A DNA stretch of 64,000 bases from CATOSD01 sp034422735. Lineage in GTDB: Bacteria > Chloroflexota > Dehalococcoidia > Lucifugimonadales > CATOSD01. Numbering within the stretch: position 1 is the stretch's first letter; every line of letters starts with the position of its first letter. Positions 1 through 7,255 of the stretch are shown here, piece by piece. The position numbers and the translations under genes were made by a program. Below the pieces are notes generated by a model, which saw nothing but the letters and a program-made list of their open reading frames with translations, did not search any database and was not told the origin of the DNA. The stretch spans positions 1 through 64,000 of the forward strand of contig DAOUJL010000039.1 of the NCBI GenBank assembly GCA_034422735.1. The letters are read 5' to 3'.

Positions 1-283
1 TTCCAGGTACTGTCGAACGCTCTCTTGATTCACGGTTACCTCCACGTCTTGGGTAACCGTAATTTTGAGGTACATTCTCCACTTCGGTAACCATAATTTT
101 GATGTCATGCGCCTCCTTGACGACCCTCTCTCGCCGCACATGGCACTCACACATATCAGACTGCACGATAACGGCTGCTGGCGTCAACTTCTTTCGCTAC
201 TCCTCCGCCGCCCGGTGCTCGGCCTCGCCGCACCTGACGCAGGCCACATACATGCGCCAGAAGGCCTCCGAACGCGGCATCAT
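1..283 (-). pseudogene. Small zinc-ribbon ORF interrupted by an in-frame TAG, running off the left edge
   Basis: Reading from ATG at 283 (overlapping the TGA of the upstream gene as ATGA), 28 codons encode a Cys-x2-Cys protein that stops at TAG (199-197). The same frame stays open from there to the window edge. It includes a possible TTG restart at 187 and a Cys-x-Cys-His motif near 151-140. The two Cys pairs on either side of the TAG look like halves of one zinc ribbon, so I read this as one gene with an amber codon. Two separate short ORFs remain possible. Near 75 another frame (ATG 75-73) also reads protein-like, so the last part is uncertain. The function is unknown. Confidence 0.45.
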
Positions 284-519
284 CGGTTCGCTTTCAGCGT
301 TACGTACTTTGCCAGCTTGCGTCCTTTAGCAACCTCTGAGTGATAGGATCGGCCAATGCCAGCCTCGCGAACGATAGCTTCATTGGTCAATCTGCCAAGC
401 ACATGGTCGTACTTGATACCGAAGAGGTGGATGTGGGCAGCCTGTTCTCCATACGGCGCACCCTCGTACATCTCCCTAAGCACCCTGCCGGCTTCGGCCA
501 AGCTCATTTGCGGCATCAT
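280..519 (-). CDS. Small HTH-like protein (79 aa)
   Basis: The 79-residue product has a C-terminal segment (about residues 45-75) that reads like a helix-turn-helix with a basic last helix (motif GIGRSYHSEVAKGRKL). It resembles small HTH-like proteins of accessory regions, so DNA binding is an inference. A GAGGA Shine-Dalgarno at 528-524 serves ATG 519 or ATG 516. The start overlaps the TGA of the 56-aa zinc-ribbon gene, and its own TGA overlaps the ATG of the next ORF, so the three are probably translationally coupled. Confidence 0.65.
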   Translation of the reverse strand: MMPQMSLAEAGRVLREMYEGAPYGEQAAHIHLFGIKYDHVLGRLTNEAIVREAGIGRSYHSEVAKGRKLAKYVTLKANR

Positions 520-686
520 CCATTCCTCAGTGCGCGACTGAATTCGCCACTGCCTTTGCAGTCTTGGCACGTTACTTTAGACGGGTCGTTTGTCATACGC
601 TTTGTTGGGTCGTTAAGTCTTTGGAATTTTCTACAAGCCGCGCACATTCCGCTTTCCCTTTGGTAGTGGTACACAATCAGTGACAT
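516..686 (-). CDS. 56-aa zinc-ribbon-like mini-protein
   Basis: This short ORF has a strong Shine-Dalgarno (TAGGAGGATCGC before ATG 686). The 56-residue product carries two Cys-x2-Cys pairs, CAAC (residues 15-18) and CQDC (residues 40-43), the second followed by a KGSGEF turn. This spacing fits a small treble-clef or zinc-ribbon fold. Its TGA overlaps the start of the HTH-like gene. It has no membrane segment or signal peptide. Function is unknown; a small DNA- or protein-binding accessory factor is plausible. Confidence 0.7.
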   Translation of the reverse strand: MSLIVYHYQRESGMCAACRKFQRLNDPTKRMTNDPSKVTCQDCKGSGEFSRALRNG

Positions 687-741
687 GCGATCCTCCTAGT
701 CCTCCGCGTTTACCCGATTGGCGGGAATGCCCTACACTTCC

Positions 742-981
742 CTAGTTATACGCCTCGAACACGTTGTAGACCAGTTGGAAGAGCAGGCCGCTGACGGCAC
801 TCGCGCAGACCTGAACGCCGATTAAGGCCACGACAGCGCCCATGAAGACACGGGCGGAGAGTCCCGAACGTGAGTACGATCGCCACGCCCACGCTGCTCC
901 CGCGAATCCGATAGCGAGGCCGACGAGCGCGAACGCCGTCTGCATAGAAACGGCGAGAACGTCGCTCCACTCCAACGTCAA
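742..981 (-). CDS. Small membrane protein of unknown function (79 aa)
   Basis: The TTG start at 981 is preceded by GGAGGAG with 7-nt spacing. The product has two hydrophobic segments (about residues 12-33 and 44-68) separated by a short Arg-containing loop (WRSYSRSG), so it should span the inner membrane twice. No family was recognised. It lies between the DUF4145 gene and the zinc-ribbon mini-gene on the same strand, in what looks like one accessory transcription unit. Confidence 0.6.
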   Translation of the reverse strand: MTLEWSDVLAVSMQTAFALVGLAIGFAGAAWAWRSYSRSGLSARVFMGAVVALIGVQVCASAVSGLLFQLVYNVFEAYN

Positions 982-1039
982 TCCCTACTCCTCCATCGCC
1001 CGCGTAAACACCGCACGAAGCGCGACGCATGGTCGGTAT

Positions 1040-1693
1040 TCACGTCTCAGTCCGTTGCTGCCGGGGACCAAACTTCTCCTGGATAGCGGCGAGTCGTCTT
1101 TTGGCCTCTTCCGGCTGCACAAAATAGAAGTCAAACAGCATCTCGATCACATCAAGACACCACTCCGCCTCGTGGGACTCCACGGGGACAATTTCTCCGG
1201 TCTGAGTGCTCTTGTTAGGATGCGCGGCAAAATTGCCCACTTGCCTGACCATGTCAAGAGACTGGGCGATTGGGGAGGGCAGTGTATTGCTGTCAAGGAC
1301 TTCCTGAATCTCATTCGCCAGGTTGCTATGCTTTACCCCAGCCTTGTCCCTCAAAATATGTTGCAAGCATCTTCTGCTAAGAGCGGCACTCGCCTTGGGA
1401 CTGTCAGAGAGTACGAGACAGGCTTCAACGTAGTCCTCTGAGAACTCGGCAGGCACCTCTAGGGGCACTGGGGAACGGCCTGATGCTTTTGGGTACATCA
1501 GACGCCTGCTATGAGAATCTGGTTCTTCATAGGACGCTTCTGCTAACCACAAGATAAGGCGAGCACAAGATGGGCATACAGTGTGTTCTATCCACCTGGC
1601 TGTGTATTCAGTACTGGGCAACGTCAGGTCGTCTGGCTCTAAAAGGACTGTCACGAGACAGTGTGGGCACTTTTCTGTTCTCGCCATGTTCAT
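1040..1693 (-). CDS. DUF4145-domain protein (217 aa)
   Basis: The N-terminus has a zinc-ribbon arrangement (CPHC at residues 9-12, CPSC near 40-43). The C-terminal half matches my recollection of DUF4145: a helical segment (SKASAALSRRCLQHIL-like), then VRQVGNFAAHP, then a C-terminal LFDFYF helix. DUF4145 proteins are often found in mobile or defence-associated regions, and no biochemical role is established. GGAGG lies 6 nt before ATG 1693, and the start overlaps the TGA of the upstream gene by ATGA. Cytoplasmic; no signal peptide. Confidence 0.85.
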   Translation of the reverse strand: MNMARTEKCPHCLVTVLLEPDDLTLPSTEYTARWIEHTVCPSCARLILWLAEASYEEPDSHSRRLMYPKASGRSPVPLEVPAEFSEDYVEACLVLSDSPKASAALSRRCLQHILRDKAGVKHSNLANEIQEVLDSNTLPSPIAQSLDMVRQVGNFAAHPNKSTQTGEIVPVESHEAEWCLDVIEMLFDFYFVQPEEAKRRLAAIQEKFGPRQQRTET

Positions 1694-2061
1694 CGTTCAC
1701 CTCCGCCTGTGTCATGCCCCTCCTCAACCTCTTGTACAAATCGGTCTAGCATGTCTCGTAGACGACGGGCCTCATCTACATCCAACAAAAAAACAGCGTC
1801 TGGACCGTCTCGCTCAAGGTCTGTCCTCGAATAAACCACCGACACTGCTAATGCTGTAGCTGGATCCTCACCACTGCCGATGGGCAATAGGGCAATCTGA
1901 GAGGTTCGATCAAGTGCCAGCATTCCCCCTACTATCGGAGGAAAGAATTTCCTCGGGGTACCTGATCCAGGCGCAATATAATCCACTTCGCTCTCTTTCT
2001 TTGCGCTACTCCTCCATTGCCCCAACCATCGCTTCAGCGTCCGGTTAAGCGCCTGCGTCAT
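1690..2061 (-). CDS. Hypothetical protein (123 aa)
   Basis: The ORF is coupled at both ends by 4-nt ATGA overlaps, with the 170-aa gene upstream and the DUF4145 gene downstream, which supports it being real. The N-terminus is basic (residues 1-24). The middle is beta-rich (SQIALLPIG, ALAVSVVYS) and the C-terminus is a charged helix (VDEARRLRDMLDRF). No known family was recognised. It is soluble and has no Cys motif. Confidence 0.65.
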   Translation of the reverse strand: MTQALNRTLKRWLGQWRSSAKKESEVDYIAPGSGTPRKFFPPIVGGMLALDRTSQIALLPIGSGEDPATALAVSVVYSRTDLERDGPDAVFLLDVDEARRLRDMLDRFVQEVEEGHDTGGGER

Positions 2062-2570
2062 CTGACATCCACCTCAAACGTCCCGGACGGAATGACCCCG
2101 CTCTGGCGACGGAGTGCATTGCCTATGTGCATGCGCAAGACTTTAGCCAGTTCTTCGGCGCGATTGAAGCTCTCGGTTGATATATTCAACTCTGCAAGGC
2201 TGGTGTGAACGTCCGTGATAAATGACTGACGAGCAGGTTCATCAAGTCTGGTACATGCGAGCGCAATTGCTATCAGCAGTGCAGTTACGCTCTCTGTGTC
2301 AACGCAGTCGCTGTGCTCGTTCAATATCACTCCTCCCTCGCTGAGGCGCTGGCGCGGATCTGATGGGCGTAGTTCGCACACGTCGGGAACGCCTACCGCT
2401 CGCTCCAACAAGGCCGTGTAGGCTGCAGGCCAACTGCCGCGACTGGTATGAGTTCCAAAGCCAACCGCGCGCCAGCCCTCTTTCGCCAGATTGTTCAGCC
2501 TCAGTCTGAATTCACTTGTGTGACCAGCGCGGCCTTCTACATCAGGGACGGGAAACAGGGGACCCAGCAA
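2058..2570 (-). CDS. Hypothetical protein, possibly 5'-truncated beside tRNA-Phe
   Basis: The frame opens at TTG 2570, only 17 bp from the 3' end of tRNA-Phe, and no Shine-Dalgarno precedes it. The reading frame continues upstream into the tRNA without a start. The N-terminal stretch (FPVPDVEGRAGHTSEF, then a LAKEGWRAVGFG segment) looks like the inside of a domain, so the original 5' end may have been lost at an integration junction. The C-terminal half is helical and acidic. It ends in an ATGA overlap with the next gene. No family was recognised. Confidence 0.55.
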   Translation of the reverse strand: MLGPLFPVPDVEGRAGHTSEFRLRLNNLAKEGWRAVGFGTHTSRGSWPAAYTALLERAVGVPDVCELRPSDPRQRLSEGGVILNEHSDCVDTESVTALLIAIALACTRLDEPARQSFITDVHTSLAELNISTESFNRAEELAKVLRMHIGNALRRQSGVIPSGTFEVDVR

Positions 2571-2586
2571 CGAAAACCGGACCGAG

Positions 2587-2659
<73 letters not shown>

Positions 2660-2854
2660 TCCCCAAATATGGTAGTGGTGCGCGTGCGCCCATGTCAACG
2701 GCTGCGACACATCTGCACGGCACGCCCCTATCCCCTCATTCGCTGGCCGCAACCACCGCAAACCCCTGTTCAAAAGCGCCTCAACCGCGAAACCCAAACG
2801 CCACTTCCATGTCTCGCTGGCTTCTCGAGTCTGCCATACACATGCCACAAGAAC

Positions 2855-3289
2855 GCCACAAAAATTCCCACCCTCAGGCCATTCCCACGATCTTATGTCA
2901 AGTAGACGCCTGTAGCATCCCATTCGGTCAGGATATGTAGGGGCAATCCCTTGTGGTTGCCCAATCCCCGCAATTGGGAGACGGCGGCACTCACGCGCAC
3001 CTATCGCCCTGACCCCTCTTGATTCTACAGCACGGCTGTGCTATTTTCTACGTATCAGACGCTATGGCGACTCTTCAGAGGTGCTGACTCCTGGCTAGTC
3101 CCCTCTCCCTTGATGGGAGAGGGTCAGGGTGAGGGTGAAGACGGAGATGAAGACCACCGTCACGCTCTGCCACATTCTGCGCAATGCGCGTGACGAACCT
3201 TAACAACTTGGCTCACAGAAAGTGACAAATACACCGGGCCGCCCAGCTACGAAATGTGCGGAATGTAGCAGAATTGAGCAGATTTTTCG
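2855..3289 (+). repeat. Left copy of a degenerate inverted repeat (about 0.4 kb)
   Basis: Four blocks match 33825-34147 in the opposite orientation and in the same relative order. 2855-2905 matches 34097-34147 at 46 of 51 positions. 3018-3043 matches 34031-34056 at 23 of 26 and contains the near-palindrome CAGCACG..TGTGCTA. 3155-3199 matches about 33902-33956 loosely. 3241-3289 matches 33825-33873 at 45 of 49. The left copy is longer because it contains the REP-like element at 3098-3140. Confidence 0.75.
3098..3140. repeat. Palindromic REP-like element, copy A
   Basis: The element has a CCCTCTCCC-TTGAT-GGGAGAGGG hairpin followed by a TCAGGGTGAGGGTGAAG tail. It is a diverged member of the repeat family found between the pdh and ribosomal-protein genes. 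Confidence 0.7.
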
Positions 3290-3450
3290 TAAGCCCCCAT
3301 CCCGGCCCTCTCTCCCCGCCGGAGAGTGGAGAATAAACAGGCCCTGCGCCGTTCGCCCAATTCGCTTTGTCAGGCCGTTTGGTGTATTGTAAAGAGGACT
3401 CGCGCCGCCGCTTTCCCGGGCGCGGGCGTCGTTCTGTTTGGAGGCACACG

Positions 3451-4833
3451 TTGGCCGATTACGACGTGTTGATTCTGGGTTCGGGGCCGGGCGGTTACGT
3501 CGCCGCCATTCGCGCGGGGCAACTCGGCATGAGCGCGGCGGTCGTGGAAAACCGCGAGCTCGGCGGCGTCTGCCTCAACTGGGGCTGCATACCCAGCAAG
3601 GCCCTGCTGAAGAACGCCGAAGTGCTGGATACCTTCCGCCACGCCAAAGAGTACGGCATCAGCTTCGACAACCTTCAGTACGACTTCGGCCACGCCGTGG
3701 ACCGGAGCCGCACCGTGGTCAGGCGGCTCACCAACGGCATAGGCTACCTGTTCGAGAAGAACAAGGTCACCCTGGCCCGCGGCACGGGCGTGTTCGAGAC
3801 TCCGAACACCGTCTCGATAGCCGACTCCGGCGAGACCCTGACCGCGGACAACGTGATCATCGCCACCGGCGCCAGCCAGCGCAACCTGCCCAACCTGCCC
3901 ATCGATCACGAGGTGGTGGTCACCAGCCGCGACGCCCTGGAGATGCGCGACGTGCCCCGGAGGGTCGTCATCGTGGGCGGCGGCGCGACCGGCGCCGAGT
4001 TCGCCTACATCTACCGGGCCTACGGAGCCGAGGTGACCGTAGTAGAGCTGCTGCCCCGCATCGTCCCTCAAGAGGACGAAGAGGTGAGCGAGCAGCTCGA
4101 GCGCGCGTTCCGCAGGCAGGGCATCAAGACGCTCGCGGGCGCGAGCGTCACCAGCGTGGACGTGACCGACGGCACGGCGACCGTGGGCATTTCCGCCGGT
4201 CTCCAGGCGTCTTCCATCGAGTGCGACCGCGTGCTGGTTGCCGTAGGCGTGCAGGGAAACACCACCGGCATAGGCCTGGAGCGCATAGGCGTCGAGACGA
4301 CCAACAGCTTCGTCGACGTGGACGAGCGCATGAGGACCAACGTGCCGGGCGTGTACGCCATCGGCGACGTGACCGGCAAGATGCTGCTGGCCCACGTAGC
4401 CTCCGCTCAGGGCGTGACCGCCGTAGAGCACATAGCCGGCCTGTCGCCGCCCGAACTGGACTACTCGACCATGCCGCGCGCCATCTACTGCAAGCCGCAG
4501 GTGGCCAGCTTCGGGCTGACCGAGGAGCAGGCGCGGGACGGCGGCCACAGCGTCAAGATCGGCAAGTTCCCGCTCTCGGCCAGCGGCAAGGCGATGGCGA
4601 TGGGCGAGACCCTCGGCCTGGTGAAGCTGGTGGTCGACACCGAGACCGGCGAGATCCTCGGCGCGCACATGATTGGCCCCGAGGTGACCGAGCTGCTGGG
4701 CGAGGCGTCGCTCGTGAACCTGCTGGAGGGCACGACCGAGGAGCTGGGCTGGCTCGTGCATCCGCACCCGACCATCTCCGAGACCCTCAAAGAAGCCGCG
4801 CTCGCTGCCGAGGGCGCCGCGGTCCACGTCTGA
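3451..4833 (+). CDS. lpdA: Dihydrolipoamide dehydrogenase (E3 of pyruvate dehydrogenase)
   Basis: The enzyme reoxidises the dihydrolipoyl arm of E2 with NAD+. I chose TTG 3451 because GGAGG precedes it by 6 nt and the FAD-binding GSGPGG (residues 10-15) then begins where the family expects it; the frame upstream is unlike E3. The redox disulfide is C41-LNWG-C46. The NAD-binding motif VGGGATGAEFA follows mid-protein, and the C-terminal catalytic pair is H439/E444 (HPTISE). At 460 aa it has the usual length. It is the first gene of lpdA-pdhA-pdhB-E2, and its place in a 2-oxoacid dehydrogenase operon fixes its partner. Confidence 0.96.
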   Translation: MADYDVLILGSGPGGYVAAIRAGQLGMSAAVVENRELGGVCLNWGCIPSKALLKNAEVLDTFRHAKEYGISFDNLQYDFGHAVDRSRTVVRRLTNGIGYLFEKNKVTLARGTGVFETPNTVSIADSGETLTADNVIIATGASQRNLPNLPIDHEVVVTSRDALEMRDVPRRVVIVGGGATGAEFAYIYRAYGAEVTVVELLPRIVPQEDEEVSEQLERAFRRQGIKTLAGASVTSVDVTDGTATVGISAGLQASSIECDRVLVAVGVQGNTTGIGLERIGVETTNSFVDVDERMRTNVPGVYAIGDVTGKMLLAHVASAQGVTAVEHIAGLSPPELDYSTMPRAIYCKPQVASFGLTEEQARDGGHSVKIGKFPLSASGKAMAMGETLGLVKLVVDTETGEILGAHMIGPEVTELLGEASLVNLLEGTTEELGWLVHPHPTISETLKEAALAAEGAAVHV

Positions 4834-4848
4834 GAAGATGGCTTATCG

Positions 4849-4891
4849 GTCCCTTCCCCCCTTGCAGGGGGAAGGTTAGGATGGGGGTAAG
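4849..4891. repeat. REP-like palindrome, copy B
   Basis: CCCTTCCCCC-CTTGCA-GGGGGAAGG is followed by the family tail TTAGGATGGGGGTAA. It lies 15 nt after lpdA, within the operon, and could act as an mRNA stem-loop that stabilises the lpdA transcript end or attenuates read-through. Confidence 0.75.
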
Positions 4892-4913
4892 CGAAGCCCG
4901 CAGGGATTGAACC

Positions 4914-5888
4914 ATGAGCATTGCATCCAGAATCGAACAAAGCCAGATCACCGAGTATTACCGGATGATGCTGCTTATCCGCCGATTCGAGGAAGCGTGC
5001 GGCCGACTGTACACGCAGGGCAAGATCAGGGGCTTCCTGCACCTGTACATCGGCGAAGAGGCCATCGCCACCGGCGCAATCTCCGCGCTCGAAAAGAAGG
5101 ACTACGTGGTGAGCCACTACCGCGACCACGGCCACGCCCTCGCCAAGGGCATGGACCCCAACGTGGTCATGGCCGAGCTGTGCGGCAAGGCAACCGGCAG
5201 CAGCTCGGGCAAGGGCGGCTCGATGCACCTGTTCGACGCGGAGACCAACTTCATGGGCGGATACGCCATCGTCGGCGGCCAGCTCCCCATCGCCACCGGA
5301 CTCGCGCTGGCGAGCAAGCTGCGGGGCGACGACCGGGTCACGATGTGCTTCTTCGGCGACGGCGCAGTCAACCAGGGCGAGTTCCACGAGTCGCTGAACC
5401 TGGCCTCCCTCTGGAAGCTGCCGGTGATCTTCTTCCTCGAAAACAACCTGTACGGCATGGGCACCCACGTGGAGTTCACCCACGCCGGCGGCCAGGACAT
5501 CTACCTTGCCGCCGAGCACTACCGGATCCCCGCCGCGCAGATCGACGGCATGGACGTGCTCGCCGTCCGCGACGCCACCACCGAGGCCATCAGGAGCGTG
5601 CGTGACGGCAAGGGGCCGGTCTTCCTCGAGGCCATGACCTACAGGTTCCGCGGCCACTCGATGTCCGACCCGTCCGCCTACCGCGCCTCGCTCGAGGTCG
5701 ACCAGTGGCGCACGCGCGACCCCATCGACTCGTTCAAAGCCATGTCGCTCAGCGAGGATCTGGTCACCTCGCAGGAGATCATAGCCATCGACCAAGAGGT
5801 CGAGGCCGCCGTCCAGGAGGCGGTGCGGTTCGCCGACGACAGCCCCGCTCCCGACCTCCCCTCGCGGTTCGACCACGTCTACGCCTGA
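4914..5888 (+). CDS. pdhA: Pyruvate dehydrogenase E1 component, alpha subunit
   Basis: E1alpha binds thiamine diphosphate with E1beta and decarboxylates pyruvate, passing the acetyl unit to E2. The TPP/Mg motif GDGAVNQGEFHESLN starts at residue 148, and HYRDHGHALA and ENNLYGMGT are typical E1alpha signatures. A phosphorylation-loop-like RFRGHSMSDPSAYR follows near the C-terminus. The 324 aa match the two-subunit E1 family. ATG 4914 has only a weak Shine-Dalgarno (CAGGG). An acetoin dehydrogenase E1alpha would look similar; the operon does not exclude it, but the complex is at least a TPP 2-oxoacid dehydrogenase. Confidence 0.93.
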   Translation: MSIASRIEQSQITEYYRMMLLIRRFEEACGRLYTQGKIRGFLHLYIGEEAIATGAISALEKKDYVVSHYRDHGHALAKGMDPNVVMAELCGKATGSSSGKGGSMHLFDAETNFMGGYAIVGGQLPIATGLALASKLRGDDRVTMCFFGDGAVNQGEFHESLNLASLWKLPVIFFLENNLYGMGTHVEFTHAGGQDIYLAAEHYRIPAAQIDGMDVLAVRDATTEAIRSVRDGKGPVFLEAMTYRFRGHSMSDPSAYRASLEVDQWRTRDPIDSFKAMSLSEDLVTSQEIIAIDQEVEAAVQEAVRFADDSPAPDLPSRFDHVYA

Positions 5889-5890
5889 AA

Positions 5891-5970
5891 ATCCCTTCCC
5901 CCTCGCACGGGGGAGGTGCTACCTGAGAGTCCCTTCCTCCTCGCAGGGGGAAGGTTAGGATGGGGGTGAA
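5891..5970. repeat. Two REP-like palindromes in tandem, copies C and D
   Basis: Copy C (5891-5917) is a short hairpin lacking the tail. Copy D (5928-5970) is full length, with TCCTCGCAGGGGGAAGG followed by TTAGGATGGGGGTGAA. They fill almost all of the pdhA-pdhB gap. Confidence 0.75.
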
Positions 5971-5982
5971 CAGGAGCCGCCC

Positions 5983-6960
5983 ATGTCTCAACTGACGATG
6001 CGTGAAGCCATTTCCAGGGGCCTGCGCGAGGCCCTCGAAAACAACGACGTATTCCTGATGGGCGAGGACATAGGCGCTTACGGCGGTGCCTACGCCGTGA
6101 CCAGGGGTTTCCTGGAGGAGTACGGCGCAGAGCGAATAAGGGACACCCCCATATCGGAGGCGGTGTTCATGGGGGCGGCCGTCGGCGCGGCCATGGCCGG
6201 CATGAGACCGATAGTGGAGATGATGACCATCAACTTCACGCTCCTCGCCATGGACCAGATTGTCAATCACGCCGCCAAGCTGCGATACATGTCCGACGGC
6301 CAGTTCCGGGTGCCCCTGGTAATCCGCACGGTCACGGGCGGGGGCGCCCAGCTCGCCGCGACCCACTCCCAGAGTTTCGAGGGCTGGTATGCCTCGGTGC
6401 CCGGCCTCAAGGTGGCCGTCCCCTCGACGCCGGGCGACGCCCTCGGCCTGCTCGCCACCTCGGTCGCGGACGACAACCCGGTCCTCTTCGCCGAACACGC
6501 ACTGCTCTACGGCATGCGCGGCGAAGTGCCGGACGAGCGCTACAGCGTGCCGTTCGGCCAGGCCAACGTAGTCAGGCCCGGCGCGGACGTGACGCTGGTG
6601 GCCTACTCTCGAATGGTGCACGTGGCCCTCGAGGCGGCGGAGGCGCTGAAGACGACCAAAGGCGTCGACGCGGAGGTCATCGACCTGCGGACGCTGCGCC
6701 CGCTCGACACCGAGACGGTGGTCGAGTCGGTGAAGCGGACCAACCGCGCGGTGGTCGTGGAGGAGGCCTGGCGCACCGGCGGATTCGCCGCCGAGGTCGC
6801 CAGCAGCATACAGGAAGAAGCGTTCGACTATCTCGACGGCCCGGTGGCCCGCGTCGGCGGCGACGACGTTCCGGCGCCATACGCCAGCGCGCTCGAAGCA
6901 GCCTCCATTCCCAACGCGCAGCGCGTGGTCGAGGCAATCGAGAGACACTTCGGCATCTAG
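5983..6960 (+). CDS. pdhB: Pyruvate dehydrogenase E1 component, beta subunit
   Basis: E1beta completes the TPP site of the E1 heterotetramer. The N-terminus (MREAISRGLREALENND, then GEDIGAYGGAY) and the segments ISEAVFMGAAVGAAMAG and LAATHSQSFEGWY are typical. The C-terminal transketolase domain contains IDLRTLRPLDTETV and VVVEEAWRTGG. At 325 aa it is full length. GGAG precedes ATG 5983. It follows pdhA across a repeat-filled gap of 94 bp in the same orientation. Confidence 0.95.
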   Translation: MSQLTMREAISRGLREALENNDVFLMGEDIGAYGGAYAVTRGFLEEYGAERIRDTPISEAVFMGAAVGAAMAGMRPIVEMMTINFTLLAMDQIVNHAAKLRYMSDGQFRVPLVIRTVTGGGAQLAATHSQSFEGWYASVPGLKVAVPSTPGDALGLLATSVADDNPVLFAEHALLYGMRGEVPDERYSVPFGQANVVRPGADVTLVAYSRMVHVALEAAEALKTTKGVDAEVIDLRTLRPLDTETVVESVKRTNRAVVVEEAWRTGGFAAEVASSIQEEAFDYLDGPVARVGGDDVPAPYASALEAASIPNAQRVVEAIERHFGI

Positions 6961-6983
6961 CCGGCGAACTCCCTTTCCGAAAA

Positions 6984-7060
6984 ATCCCATCCCCCTGCGA
7001 AGGGGAAGGTCCCGATAAGTCCCTTCCCCCTTGATGGGGGAAGGTTAGGATGGGGGTGAA
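6984..7060. repeat. Two REP-like palindromes in tandem, copies E and F
   Basis: Copy E (6984-7011) is short and copy F (7018-7060) carries the full TTAGGATGGGGGTGAA tail. The rest of the 295-bp gap to the E2 gene contains only a possible -10 TAGAAT at about 7150-7155 with no good -35. E2 may therefore have its own weak promoter. Confidence 0.7.
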
Positions 7061-7255
7061 TCCCAGGTTGCCGGATAGGCTCATGGATGCTCGACCACGC
7101 TATAGTTCGGATTTGTCTTTTACTTTTCACAAAACGTATCCCCTACTTGCTAGAATGACGCGAAACCATGCCGCTAACATACGCTGAAGATGTCGCGGTC
7201 GGCATACCAAAATCCGGCCGCGGATAGACAGCATACACACCTGAAGGGAGCGTCA

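Larger units (their letters stand above)
2660..3450. other. Non-coding interval between tRNA-Phe and lpdA
   Basis: No convincing gene was seen. The interval holds one copy of a degenerate repeat that recurs inverted at 33825-34147, a palindromic REP-like element at 3098-3140, and a short hairpin GGGCAA...TTGCCC near 2942-2961. A weak promoter-like TTGTCA (3368-3373) lies upstream of lpdA. Short ORFs here lack ribosome binding sites and match nothing recognisable. Confidence 0.6.

Noticed and set aside
3370..4827. Very long minus-strand ORF opposite lpdA (and similar antisense ORFs at 47332-48987 and 40239-41786)
   Set aside because: High-GC genes commonly leave open antisense frames; the protein sequences are of low complexity and match no family, whereas the sense strand is certain.
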